A stretch of 64,000 nucleotides of DNA. Origin: CADEDV01 sp964437415 (GTDB lineage Bacteria > Bacteroidota > Bacteroidia > Chitinophagales > Chitinophagaceae). This document shows, one piece after another, positions 1 to 7,796 of this stretch. Both the position numbers and the translations under genes were made by a program. How positions within the stretch are numbered: the stretch's first letter is position 1; each line of letters starts with the position of its first letter. The notes beneath the pieces were generated by a model. It did not search any database and was not told the origin of the DNA. It saw only the letters and a program-made list of their open reading frames with translations. The stretch is taken from the NCBI GenBank assembly GCA_964437415.1, contig CAYTGN010000005.1:177597-241596 (forward strand). The letters are read 5' to 3'.

Positions 1-1566
1 GATATAAGTGATGCCCTGCAACTGTGAGCCGATCTGTGTGGCCAGCCGGATGCGTTGCGATTCGCCGCCGCTCAGACTCCTGGAAGGACGGTTCAATGTC
101 AGGTAGGTGAGTCCTACATCAAGAAGAAATTGCAGCCGGTCTCTTATCTCTTTCAACACCTCCTTTGCAATTGTTCTTTGCTTATTATCTATCCGCAATT
201 CAATGCCATCAAACCATGCATACAAGTTGTCAAGGTTCATATTGCCCAGTTCGGCAATATTTCTTCCTGCCACCTTGAACCAGAGACTTTCTTTTTTCAA
301 TCTTGCCCCGCCGCAACCATCGCAAGGCTTCACGATCATGTAATCTTCCGTCCACTCCCGGATGTTTTCGCTGTAAGGATTGGCATACCAGCGTTGCAGC
401 ATATTCACCACTCCTTCAAACGGGGCCGCCGGATCAAACTTCATGTTTTCAAAATCGAGATCTTCCTGTTGCCCCTCTTCGTTGCCGTACAATATAATAT
501 TGAGTTGCTTTTGAGATAACTTGCCAACCGGGGTGGTCAATGATATTTTATGTTTTTTGGCCGCCTCCTGTGCCTGGCGATATACCCATGCATCTCTTTC
601 TTCGCCCAGCGGCGCTATGCCTCCTTCGCTGATGCTCAAAGAAGGATCGGCAATCACCGCTTCCATATTGATATGGTGCTTTGTGCCTAATCCTTTGCAA
701 GCAGGACAGGCGCCATAGGGAGAATTAAAGGAAAACGAATTGGGTGAAGGTTCTTCATAACTAATACCCGTTTCTTCGCACATCAGTTGTTTACTGAACT
801 GAACAACTTTGTCGCTGTCGTTCACCGAAAGAAATAATAACTCTTTGCCCAGCTTCAATGTTTGCTGCACACTCTGGCTCAATCTTGCTTTCAGGTCATC
901 GTTCACCTGCAAACGGTCAACCACCAGTTCAATGTCATGAATCTTGTAGCGATCCACCTGCATCTTAGGCGCCAGGTCTTTCACTTCGCCATCCACTCTC
1001 ACTTTTAAAAAACCTTTTTTTCTGACATCTTCAAATAATTCCCGGTAATGTCCTTTTCGACCCCGCACCAATGGAGCCAGCAGGCTGATTTTTTTACCTT
1101 CGAACCGGCTGAAGATATTTTCCACTATCTCTTCCTCACTCCACTTCACCATTTTTTGGCCGGTGTTATAGGAATATGCTTCGCCAATTCTTGCAAACAG
1201 CAAGCGGAGGAAATCATATATCTCGGTAACCGTTCCGACAGTGGAACGTGGGTTCTTGTTGGTGGTCTTTTGTTCAATAGAAATAACAGGTGACAACCCG
1301 GTGATCTTGTCCACATCGGGTCGCTCCATATCACCAATGAACTGGCGGGCATAGGCGCCAAATGTTTCCATATACCTGCGCTGACCTTCGGCATAAATGG
1401 TATCAAAAGCCAAAGATGATTTTCCGCTGCCGCTGATTCCGGTGATGACTACCAGTTTGTTTTTAGGAATAGAAATATCAATATTCTTGAGGTTGTGTAC
1501 TCTTGCACCAAGTACTTCGATACTCTCCTTTTCCGCTTGCGTTGCTGTTCCGTTGTCTTTTGCCAT
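1..1566 (-). CDS. uvrA: UvrA, excinuclease ABC subunit A (N-terminal part, runs off the window)
   Basis: UvrA is the damage-sensing ATPase of nucleotide excision repair and acts in the cytoplasm with UvrB and UvrC. Translating the minus strand from the ATG at 1564-1566 gives 522 uninterrupted codons to the window edge. Near the N-terminus is a Walker A loop (GISGSGKSS) followed by the family segment AFDTIYAEGQRRY. Two CxxC pairs (CPAC; CDGC followed by GGARL) mark zinc-finger positions, and the ABC signature LSGGESQRIRLATQ lies close to the edge. The family is normally about 940 residues, so roughly the C-terminal 45 percent lies outside. No disruption is seen. The gene is divergent from the secreted protein at 1777, with a 210-base gap in which I recognise only an imperfect inverted repeat (about 1672-1701). 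Confidence 0.97.
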   Translation of the reverse strand, partial: MAKDNGTATQAEKESIEVLGARVHNLKNIDISIPKNKLVVITGISGSGKSSLAFDTIYAEGQRRYMETFGAYARQFIGDMERPDVDKITGLSPVISIEQKTTNKNPRSTVGTVTEIYDFLRLLFARIGEAYSYNTGQKMVKWSEEEIVENIFSRFEGKKISLLAPLVRGRKGHYRELFEDVRKKGFLKVRVDGEVKDLAPKMQVDRYKIHDIELVVDRLQVNDDLKARLSQSVQQTLKLGKELLFLSVNDSDKVVQFSKQLMCEETGISYEEPSPNSFSFNSPYGACPACKGLGTKHHINMEAVIADPSLSISEGGIAPLGEERDAWVYRQAQEAAKKHKISLTTPVGKLSQKQLNIILYGNEEGQQEDLDFENMKFDPAAPFEGVVNMLQRWYANPYSENIREWTEDYMIVKPCDGCGGARLKKESLWFKVAGRNIAELGNMNLDNLYAWFDGIELRIDNKQRTIAKEVLKEIRDRLQFLLDVGLTYLTLNRPSRSLSGGESQRIRLATQIGSQLQGITYI

Positions 1567-1776
1567 AAGTAAAGGATGACGAAGATACTGATTCGCCGAT
1601 GTTATGCTGAAGGCATCCAAACAACAATCATCGGGCAAAAAGGTTATAAAAGAACACTCTATAATCACATGGGTGGAAAAAAATATCCGGATTTTTTCAC
1701 CAATTCTTAATTCTGGCATAATATTTTGAAACAGTAGCCCAGAGTACCAATTCTATCAAATTAAAAAAATCGTATT

Positions 1777-2370
1777 ATGAAAAGAACCATTGCAATAATG
1801 GCGGCAGGCTTTTTTTGCCTTGCAGTTGTAACAGCTTCCGCACAGGAAACATGGGACCCCCGGAAAAACCCAACCGTAGATTCGATCATTTCCAAACATA
1901 AAGACAATGTTGTGCCAATGCCTCCGGCTTTGACCGTTGATAAGATTTTTCCAGTGCTGGGACAATATGAGTCGGCAGTGAACGCTGATGCTGCATCTGT
2001 AACTATCACACTTGACAGTGAGAACAAGGGTGTGATATGGGTAGAAGGTTTGCCGCAGGGCAAAATAAAAGCCATCCTGCTCAGGTCTCCCTCTACTTAC
2101 AAAATACCGTCACAAAAAACAGCCGATGAAAAAGAAGTGGCCGAAGGAACTCTCGTATATGATAAAGAGACAAACACCCTGAGCATTTGTATCGGCAAAC
2201 CCTTCAATACTGAAAACCCGATGGCGGCTTTTGCAGCAGAGCCTGAATCGAACGTAGATGAAGTTGCCACAAAACAGGTAAAATCCAAGGCAAAAGTGAA
2301 AGAGGTGGAAAAACCCAAACCCTGGATCTATGCCGGCACCAAAGTGGAGACGCAAACCGCAATGAATTAA
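1777..2370 (+). CDS. Secreted protein of unknown function, 197 aa
   Basis: I do not recognise the family. Residues 1-22 form a clear Sec signal peptide: a Lys/Arg start, a hydrophobic core, and a likely cut after ASA before Gln. The mature part is about 175 residues without membrane segments or cysteines. The C-terminal third is rich in lysine (KSKAKVKEVEKPKP), suggesting a flexible basic tail. The ATG is preceded by an A-rich stretch, usual for Bacteroidota starts. The gene is monocistronic by appearance: divergent from uvrA and closed by a strong hairpin terminator at 2414. Probable location is the periplasm. The coding frame is open with a sensible composition, so the gene is likely real even though its function is not known. 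Confidence 0.75.
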   Translation: MKRTIAIMAAGFFCLAVVTASAQETWDPRKNPTVDSIISKHKDNVVPMPPALTVDKIFPVLGQYESAVNADAASVTITLDSENKGVIWVEGLPQGKIKAILLRSPSTYKIPSQKTADEKEVAEGTLVYDKETNTLSICIGKPFNTENPMAAFAAEPESNVDEVATKQVKSKAKVKEVEKPKPWIYAGTKVETQTAMN

Positions 2371-2413
2371 GTTTAATAGCTGTTAGAAGTGTTTTCAGAT
2401 TCAAAGGGACGAG

Positions 2414-2447
2414 AAGAGGCTGCTAATTGCAGCCTCTTTCTTATTTT
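2414..2447 (+). terminator. Intrinsic terminator after the 1777 gene
   Basis: A perfect 10-bp stem (AAGAGGCTGC with GCAGCCTCTT) encloses the 5-nt loop TAATT and is followed by TCTTATTTTT. It sits 44 bases after the stop of the secreted-protein gene and 18 bases before the next start codon, so the gene at 2465 needs its own promoter or read-through. Confidence 0.85.
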
Positions 2448-2464
2448 TAGCTAAAACAATCCGC

Positions 2465-3004
2465 ATGTTTGGGCTCTTCAGAAAAAAACCGGCCGGCATT
2501 AAGACAATTGATACCGTATGGATTAGTGAAGCCGATAAACTCAATGCTCTGGCAAAGGAATGGGTAACGAATAATGATACCGTATTTGTAGCCTGGTTTG
2601 AGGAAAGCCTGCGAAACCTGGAAACGCTTATGCAAAATTCTTCACCCGTCCCTTTTCATCTTTTTATGGCAAGGGAGGTTTCAAGGATGCAGATCAATGG
2701 CAAACCGGTGATCTTTATTGAACATTATCCATTGGCGGCAAAAGAAGATGAACTGTTTCAAAAACTGGAACTAAAGGAAGTGAAAGTATGGTCCGCATTA
2801 GACGAGCCCCTCTTCCATCGTTTTGGCGGTGAAAAGATCATCCAGATGATGAAACAGTTGGGCATGAAAGAGGAAGAACCTATTCAGCATAGCATGATTA
2901 GCAAAGCCATCCGCAATGCCCAGCAAAAAATAGCAGCCAAACTCACTGTGGAGCAATCAGCCCGTTCGCAAAAGGACTGGCTCACCAAAAACCTCCCGGC
3001 CTGA
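2465..3004 (+). CDS. Cytoplasmic protein of unknown function, 179 aa
   Basis: I do not recognise the family. The product has no signal peptide and no membrane segment, and it looks like a compact alpha/beta protein. It has a short basic start (FRKKP), a mixed central part containing the aromatic-rich stretch VAWFEESL, and a C-terminal helix rich in Gln, Lys and Ala (about residues 140-175). It begins 18 bases after the terminator hairpin of the preceding gene and ends 117 bases before the S-box aptamer. It therefore appears to be an isolated gene and not part of the methionine operon. It is probably real because of its length, clean start and ordinary codon use. Nothing in the context suggests a role. 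Confidence 0.7.
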   Translation: MFGLFRKKPAGIKTIDTVWISEADKLNALAKEWVTNNDTVFVAWFEESLRNLETLMQNSSPVPFHLFMAREVSRMQINGKPVIFIEHYPLAAKEDELFQKLELKEVKVWSALDEPLFHRFGGEKIIQMMKQLGMKEEEPIQHSMISKAIRNAQQKIAAKLTVEQSARSQKDWLTKNLPA

Positions 3005-3070
3005 AACCCTTTGTCATCCTGTGCTTCCGCCATTCAACCAAACAAGTGTTTGGTATTTTGCAAAATTTTA

Positions 3071-3101
3071 TTTGGCCGATCAGCTATCCGATATTTTCTT
3101 T
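3071..3101 (+). promoter_or_regulatory. Candidate promoter of the methionine operon
   Basis: TTTG at 3071-3074 (possible -33 box) is followed after 19 bases by TTTCTTTG at 3094-3101. The latter matches the Bacteroidota -7 consensus TAnnTTTG at all but one position. Transcription would start just before the aptamer at 3121. The spacing fits, but the -7 box is imperfect, so this is a tentative call. Confidence 0.35.
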
Positions 3102-3120
3102 GCAATAGTTCTTTACTATC

Positions 3121-3243
3121 ACTTATCAAGAAAGGCTGAGGGTAATGGCCCGATGAAGCCTTGACAACCTCCCGCATTTTGTTTGTATGAACAAAGTGAG
3201 GAAAGGTGCCAATTCCATCTCGCCTTAGGCGAGGCAGATAAGT
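3121..3243 (+). promoter_or_regulatory. SAM-I (S-box) riboswitch aptamer
   Basis: The P1 helix is exact: ACTTATC (3121-3127) pairs with GATAAGT (3237-3243). Between them lie the conserved S-box blocks in order: GAGGG..TGGCCC of P2, the kink-turn/pseudoknot element GATGAAGCC, then ACAACC of P3 pairing across to GGTGCCAATTCC, then a P4 hairpin made of CTCGC/GCGAG (3219-3233). The S-box binds S-adenosylmethionine and shuts off methionine genes when SAM is high, consistent with metY, metX and hom downstream. The aptamer is 123 nt, normal for the class. It continues directly into the expression platform at 3238-3316. Confidence 0.95.
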
Positions 3244-3316
3244 CAGATCAACGCTTCGAAATAGTTTATATAACAATATTTAAAAGCTCATCTGATTTGT
3301 CGGGTGAGTTTTTTTT
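3238..3316 (+). terminator. S-box expression platform: terminator (3287-3316) with competing antiterminator
   Basis: Terminator: CTCATCTG (3287-3294) pairs with CGGGTGAG (3301-3308, two G-U pairs) around a 6-nt loop and is followed by eight T (3309-3316). Antiterminator: 3238-3248 (ATAAGTCAGAT) can pair over 11 consecutive positions, two of them G-U, with 3290-3300 (ATCTGATTTGT). The antiterminator consumes both the 3' strand of P1 and the 5' arm of the terminator. When SAM holds P1 closed, the terminator forms; without SAM, the antiterminator forms. This is an OFF switch acting on transcription, inferred from base pairing alone. Confidence 0.88.
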
Positions 3317-3395
3317 ATTCGTTTTCTTCAATGAGAAAGGAGTGAGGCCCTCCCGGTAGTCTTTCTTGACAAAGTGATGAAACTGTATCAACAAT

Positions 3396-3415
3396 CCTGT
3401 CTGCCGACAGGCAGG
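3396..3415. repeat. Short palindromic repeat (CCTGTCTGCCGACAGGCAGG type)
   Basis: CCTGTC-TGCC-GACAGG plus a trailing CAGG forms a GC-rich hairpin in an otherwise AT-rich leader. Similar C/G-rich palindromes recur in many Bacteroidota genomes. Here it lies in the metY leader, 80 bases after the S-box terminator. Confidence 0.5.
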
Positions 3416-3466
3416 CTTTCATCATCGCTTCCAGTTTAAATGAACTGGCAACCTAAAACAAAAAAG

Positions 3467-3595
3467 ATGAGCACATCACAACAATCCCATTCACCACAAA
3501 TAGCTGCAACAGTATTGGCGCTATTAATCAAAGAAAACCCCTTTTGCCTCAATAAAACAAGCCTGCTGATCAAAATCTGTTGGAACAGGCGTTAG
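3467..3595 (+). CDS. Possible 42-codon leader ORF between the S-box and metY
   Basis: An ATG preceded by an A-rich tract (CCTAAAACAAAAAAG) opens a 42-residue frame ending with TAG at 3593-3595. The product starts with a Ser/Gln/His-rich segment, has one short hydrophobic stretch (IAATVLALL), and ends in basic residues (CWNRR). No family is recognised. It lies in the long leader between the riboswitch terminator and metY, so it would be translated only when the riboswitch permits read-through. It could equally be a chance frame. Confidence 0.3.
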   Translation: MSTSQQSHSPQIAATVLALLIKENPFCLNKTSLLIKICWNRR

Positions 3596-3651
3596 TTTAC
3601 TGTTGCTTGCGGCATTATCCGGCGATTATCATGCAAACAAAAAATTAACAA

Positions 3652-3885
3652 ATGAATAAAACAGAATTACGGCAAAAGTCCACTACTTTCATGGAGTATT
3701 TAAGCCAATGCTTGTCTCTCCCCGTAATATCATTTGTTTTTCTCCGGCAACAATTTGTTGTTGCATTTGTAGTATGCCGTAAGGCATACGTTGCTATTGC
3801 CGCTACCGGCCAGCAACCCGCTTTACGGCTCCCCGGTTTTTTCTCAGCAAATTTTCAAACCATTAAAATTTACAAATATGAGTAA
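3652..3885 (+). CDS. Possible 77-codon leader ORF overlapping the metY start
   Basis: The ATG at 3652 follows an A-rich tract (AAAAAATTAACAA) and opens a 77-residue frame. Its stop TAA (3883-3885) overlaps the metY start, giving the arrangement ATGAGTAA. The middle is hydrophobic (LPVISFVFL..FVVAFVV), then CRKAYVAIAATGQQPALRLPGFF. A 7-bp hairpin (GTATGCC 3772-3778 with GGCATAC 3783-3789) lies inside. Terminating ribosomes would reach the metY start codon, so translational coupling is possible. No known family is recognised. It may be a regulatory leader peptide or a chance frame in a structured leader. Confidence 0.35.
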   Translation: MNKTELRQKSTTFMEYLSQCLSLPVISFVFLRQQFVVAFVVCRKAYVAIAATGQQPALRLPGFFSANFQTIKIYKYE

Positions 3886-5200
3886 CTATCGTTTCGAGAC
3901 ACTGCAATTGCATGCAGGCCAGCAACCAGACCCGACAACCAAATCAAGGGCGGTTCCTATTTATCAAACAACATCCTATGTATTTGACAATTCTGAACAT
4001 GCCGCCAACCTGTTTGGCTTAAAACAGTTTGGCAACATTTATAGCCGTATCATGAACCCGACCAATGATGTTTTTGAACAACGTATTGCTGCGCTGGAAG
4101 GCGGTGTGGCAGCGTTGGCAACTTCATCAGGCCAGGCAGCACAGTTCCTTGCCCTGAACAACATCCTGCAAGCCGGAGATAATTTTGTTTCCACTTCTTA
4201 TCTCTATGGCGGCACTTACAACCAGTTTAAAGTGGCTTTCAAACGCCTGGGTATTGATGTTCGTTTTGCTGATGGCGATAATGTGGACAGCTTTGTGCCG
4301 CATATTGATAAAAACACCAAAGCCATCTTCCTGGAAACGATCGGCAATCCCCGTCTCAACATTCCTGATTTTGAAAAATTCGTGGCGCTGGCCAAAGAAT
4401 ATGACCTGCCGCTGGTTGTTGATAATACATTCGGCGCCGGTGGTTACCTGTTCAAACCATTGGAATGGGGCGCCAACGTGGTGGTGAATTCAACCACGAA
4501 ATGGATCGGTGGCCATGGCACATCCATCGGTGGTGTGATCATTGATGGCGGCAACTATAACTGGGGCAATGGAAAATTTCCGCAATTTACCGAGCCCAGC
4601 GAAGGTTATCATGGTTTGAAATTCTGGGAAATCTTTGGCGATAACAATCCGCTGGGTTTGCCCAATATCGCTTTCATCATCCGGGCAAGAGTGGAAGGTC
4701 TTCGTGACTTCGGCGCTTCACAAAGCCCCTTCAATTCTTTCCTCAACCTGCAGGGCTTGGAAACACTTAGCCTTCGTGTGCAGCGCCAGGTGGATAATGC
4801 ACTGGAACTGGCACAATGGCTCGAATCACATCCGCAGATAGAATTTGTGTGGTATCCCGGTTTGAAAAGCAGCCCGTATCACAACCTTGCCAAAAAATAT
4901 CTTACCAATGGTTTTGGCGGTGTGCTGCAGTTTGGCATCAAAGGCGGCATTGAGAACGGTCGCAAGTTTGTTGACTCATTAAAGCTGATAAGCCACCTCG
5001 CCAATGTGGGTGATGCAAAAACTTTAGTGATACATCCTGCCTCAACAACACATGAACAACTGACAGAAGAAGAAAGACTGGCAGCCGGTGTATTACCAAA
5101 TCTTGTCCGCATCAGCGCCGGTATCGAGCATATCGAAGACATCAAAGCCGATGTGGAGCAGGCATTGCAAAAAGTTTTCAGTAAAGAACTGGTGGCATAA
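3878..5200 (+). CDS. metY: O-acetylhomoserine sulfhydrylase (O-acetylhomoserine aminocarboxypropyltransferase)
   Basis: This PLP enzyme joins O-acetylhomoserine and sulfide to give homocysteine in direct sulfhydrylation, the step before methionine. The 440-residue product belongs to the Cys/Met metabolism PLP family. It shows the substrate-end segment YSRIMNPTNDVFEQRI (about residues 55-70), the cofactor-stacking SxYxYGGTY region (about 106-115), VVDNTFGAGG (about 180-189) and the Schiff-base lysine K208 in NSTTKWIGGHG. The 430-440 residue length, longer than cystathionine gamma-synthases, and the neighbour metX favour the acetylhomoserine sulfhydrylase assignment. The start at 3878 was chosen because homologues begin at this FxTLxLHAGQ segment; an upstream in-frame ATG at 3791 would add 29 residues of unlikely sequence. 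It is the first main gene of the S-box operon, 2 bases before metX. Confidence 0.93.
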   Translation: MSNYRFETLQLHAGQQPDPTTKSRAVPIYQTTSYVFDNSEHAANLFGLKQFGNIYSRIMNPTNDVFEQRIAALEGGVAALATSSGQAAQFLALNNILQAGDNFVSTSYLYGGTYNQFKVAFKRLGIDVRFADGDNVDSFVPHIDKNTKAIFLETIGNPRLNIPDFEKFVALAKEYDLPLVVDNTFGAGGYLFKPLEWGANVVVNSTTKWIGGHGTSIGGVIIDGGNYNWGNGKFPQFTEPSEGYHGLKFWEIFGDNNPLGLPNIAFIIRARVEGLRDFGASQSPFNSFLNLQGLETLSLRVQRQVDNALELAQWLESHPQIEFVWYPGLKSSPYHNLAKKYLTNGFGGVLQFGIKGGIENGRKFVDSLKLISHLANVGDAKTLVIHPASTTHEQLTEEERLAAGVLPNLVRISAGIEHIEDIKADVEQALQKVFSKELVA

Positions 5201-5202
5201 AC

Positions 5203-6258
5203 ATGACGAACATTTTCAACCATAATCATCCGTTCACATTAGCTTCAGGTGAAACCCTTCCCGGGTTTCACCTGGCTTATACCACCCATGGCAAACTGAA
5301 TGCGGCAAAAGACAATGTGGTATGGATTTTTCATGCCCTCACGGCCAACAGCAATCCTGTGGAATGGTGGCCGGGCCTGGTGGGTGAAGGAAAATTCTTT
5401 GATCCTGTAAAGTATTTCATCGTTTGTGCCAACAAGCCGGGCAGCCCCTATGGCAGCATTTCGCCACTGAGTGTAAACCCGAAAACCAACGAGCCTTACT
5501 ACTACGATCTCCCTGCCTTTTCTATTAATGATATGATAAGAACATACCAGCACCTGAAAGATTTTTTGGGAATAGAAAAAGTGCTGGTGGGTTTGGGTGG
5601 CAGCACCGGCGGTATGCAACTGCTGGAATGGGCCATTGAAGAACCGGAATTGTTTGAACATATCGTTCCCATTGCTACCAATGCTGTGCTATCACCATGG
5701 GGCATTGCCTTTAATGCATCACAGCGCATGGCGATTGAAACAGACAATAGCTGGCTGGAAAGGAAACCGGACGCCGGGCAAAAAGGACTCGCAACAGCCC
5801 GTTCGATTGCCTTGTTATCCTATCGTCATTATAATGGCTTTGATATTACACAGGCAAGAGATAAAGCTTTTGTTTACCTGGCTGATGGGGTGGAATATGC
5901 TGCAGATAATTACCAGCGTTACCAGGGTTTGAAACTGGTGAATCGTTTTAATGCCGCCTGTTATTACCGGCTTACACAGAGCATGGACAGCCATGATGTG
6001 GGCCGCAACCGAAATGGAGTGGTCAATGCATTGAAAAAAATTACAGCAAGAGCTTTAGTCATCGGTATTGAGTCAGATGTCCTTTATCCTATTACCGAAC
6101 AGGAATTTTTGCAAAAAAATATTCCCGGTGCCGAACTACTGAGCATTGCCAGTGATTTTGGCCATGATGGTTTTTTGCTGGAATATGAAAAGATCGAAAC
6201 CGCTTTAAAAAAATTTATTGAAGAAAAAACATCGCATCGTTTAAAAATTGCGAATTAA
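5203..6258 (+). CDS. metX: Homoserine O-acetyltransferase
   Basis: MetX transfers acetyl from acetyl-CoA to homoserine, making the substrate for the preceding metY product. The product is a 351-residue alpha/beta hydrolase. The nucleophile serine lies in GLGGSTGGMQ (S134, replacing the usual GxSMGG), the acid is in GIESDVLYP, and the catalytic histidine is in DFGHDGFL near the C-terminus. The family segment VCANKPGSPYGSISP is also present. It starts 2 bases after the metY stop and ends 4 bases before hom, so the three genes form one SAM-controlled unit. The length is typical of Bacteroidota members. Homoserine O-succinyltransferase of the MetA type is excluded by the hydrolase fold motifs. 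Confidence 0.92.
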   Translation: MTNIFNHNHPFTLASGETLPGFHLAYTTHGKLNAAKDNVVWIFHALTANSNPVEWWPGLVGEGKFFDPVKYFIVCANKPGSPYGSISPLSVNPKTNEPYYYDLPAFSINDMIRTYQHLKDFLGIEKVLVGLGGSTGGMQLLEWAIEEPELFEHIVPIATNAVLSPWGIAFNASQRMAIETDNSWLERKPDAGQKGLATARSIALLSYRHYNGFDITQARDKAFVYLADGVEYAADNYQRYQGLKLVNRFNAACYYRLTQSMDSHDVGRNRNGVVNALKKITARALVIGIESDVLYPITEQEFLQKNIPGAELLSIASDFGHDGFLLEYEKIETALKKFIEEKTSHRLKIAN

Positions 6259-6262
6259 GAGT

Positions 6263-7522
6263 ATGGAAACACATAAACAGTTAACAATCGGATTATTCGG
6301 ATTTGGTGTGGTGGGTGAAGGCCTGTACAAAGTGTTACAGCAAACCCCTTCCCTTTCTGCCAGCATCAAAAAAGTCTGCATTAAGAACCCGGAGAAGAAG
6401 AGAGATGCGCCTGCTTCGTTATTTACTACGGATAAAGTGGAACTGCTTTTCGACCCGGAAATAAATGTGATCGTGGAAGTGATTGACGATGCCGATGCGG
6501 CTTTCCAGATTGTAAGCACAGCTTTAAAAAACGGTAAAGATGTGGTCAGCGCCAGCAAAAAGATGATCGCCGAGCATTTGCCTGCGCTGCTGCAACTGCA
6601 ACAGGAAACAGGCCGTTCTTTGTTGTATGAATCAGCAGCCTGCGCTTCCATACCTGTCATCCGCAACCTGGAAGAATATTATGACAATGACCTCCTGCAC
6701 TCTATCAAAGCCATCGTGAACGGCTCTACCAATTATATACTCACCAAAATGTTTGAGGAAGGGCTTGATTTCAAACAGGCATTGTTGCAGGCGCAGCAAC
6801 TGGGTTTTGCCGAAAGTAATCCCAAGCTGGATGTAGAGGGCTATGACGCCGTCAATAAATGGACCTTCCTGCTCACCCATGCCTATGGCATCATTGAATC
6901 ACCCAATGATATTCTGTTCAACGGCATTCAGAACATACATGCTGCCGATGCGGTGGTGGCCAAAGCAAGAAACCAGCAGATCAAACTGGTGGCCCAGGCT
7001 AAAAAGCTAAAAACCGGGCAGGTGGCCGCTTTTGTATTGCCGCAATTTGTGAAACAGGAAGATCATTTATCATTTGTAAAAAATGAATACAACGGTGTCG
7101 TCATCGAATCGGGTTTTGCCGACAAACAATTCTTTTATGGCAAAGGCGCCGGCAGTTTTCCGACTGCATCGGCGGTACTGAGTGATATATCAGCACTGCG
7201 TTATCAATATAAATACGAGTACAAAAAACTCTACCATCACAAACCGCATGAGATCAGCGATGAGATTTTCCTGAAAGTATATATCAGTTTTGACGACCTA
7301 GCAGCGGTGCCCAAAGACCGTTTTGAATGGATCGAGGAATGGCATGCGCAGGAAGAAAGAAAATACCTGGTGGGTGTTATCTCTTTTGAAGAACTGAAGA
7401 AAAATAATTGGTGGAAAGAAAATAATACATCCCTCATCCTCACTCCCGACCCGGTGATAGAAGATGTGGAAATAAGAAAGCTGAAAAAGAAAAGCCTGGA
7501 GCTTGCCGGAATTTTTTTGTAG
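6263..7522 (+). CDS. hom: Homoserine dehydrogenase, monofunctional
   Basis: This enzyme reduces aspartate semialdehyde to homoserine with NAD(P)H, feeding metX and also threonine synthesis. The 419-residue product opens with a Rossmann glycine motif (GFGVVGEG, about residues 13-20). It carries the catalytic-core segment ESAACASIPVIRNL, then IVNGSTNYILTKM and the substrate segment GFAESNPKLDVEGYDAVNKW. No aspartokinase domain is fused, and no obvious ACT domain is seen at the C-terminus, so feedback control is more likely through the riboswitch. The ATG at 6263 is preferred; an in-frame TTG at 6248 would overlap the metX end. It is the last gene of the operon; no U-tailed terminator is seen, but a hairpin repeat lies 76 bases downstream. 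Confidence 0.92.
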   Translation: METHKQLTIGLFGFGVVGEGLYKVLQQTPSLSASIKKVCIKNPEKKRDAPASLFTTDKVELLFDPEINVIVEVIDDADAAFQIVSTALKNGKDVVSASKKMIAEHLPALLQLQQETGRSLLYESAACASIPVIRNLEEYYDNDLLHSIKAIVNGSTNYILTKMFEEGLDFKQALLQAQQLGFAESNPKLDVEGYDAVNKWTFLLTHAYGIIESPNDILFNGIQNIHAADAVVAKARNQQIKLVAQAKKLKTGQVAAFVLPQFVKQEDHLSFVKNEYNGVVIESGFADKQFFYGKGAGSFPTASAVLSDISALRYQYKYEYKKLYHHKPHEISDEIFLKVYISFDDLAAVPKDRFEWIEEWHAQEERKYLVGVISFEELKKNNWWKENNTSLILTPDPVIEDVEIRKLKKKSLELAGIFL

Positions 7523-7598
7523 AAAAGGGAGAACGGAAAATAGAAACCAGGGAAGAGCAGTGCTATCAGACAAATAGGTAGTGCTGCAGTTTGAAATC

Positions 7599-7684
7599 TT
7601 TACCACATAGAATCAAAGGTACATAGCTTCACATAGGCTATAAATCTATGTGGCCCTATCTTTCTATTGTGCCTATGTGGTAAA
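7599..7684. repeat. Dispersed hairpin repeat of the ACCACATAG/CTATGTGGT type
   Basis: TTTACCACATAG (7599-7610) is the exact inverse of CTATGTGGTAAA (7673-7684), a 12-bp perfect arm pair. The interior is built from further ACATAG and CTATGTG units (7621-7653), so several alternative stems are possible. I recognise the ACATAG/CTATGTG style as a dispersed repeat of Bacteroidota chromosomes. It lies in the 274-base gap between hom and the GT2 gene; nothing else but the promoter at 7771 is seen there. Confidence 0.75.
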
Positions 7685-7770
7685 AAATCTGTGTTACATT
7701 CAAACTGTATCACTACCGCCAAGTACTTGTTACCCCACTTTCTATTTTCCATACTACACTCCCCATTCCC

Positions 7771-7778
7771 TACCTTTG
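7771..7778 (+). promoter_or_regulatory. -7 promoter box TACCTTTG for the GT2 gene
   Basis: TACCTTTG is an exact match to the Bacteroidota -7 consensus TAnnTTTG. It lies 18 bases before the ATG at 7797, giving a very short leader. The -33 TTG is not obvious at the expected distance, so only the -7 half is well supported. Confidence 0.55.
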
Positions 7779-7796
7779 CCGCATATTTCTACTACC

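Noticed and set aside
55..519. Plus-strand open frames across 1-1566
   Set aside because: They lie opposite uvrA, whose protein motifs are unambiguous on the minus strand.
3791..3877. N-terminal extension of metY from an earlier in-frame ATG
   Set aside because: Homologues start at the segment beginning at 3878, and the extension sequence has no family resemblance.
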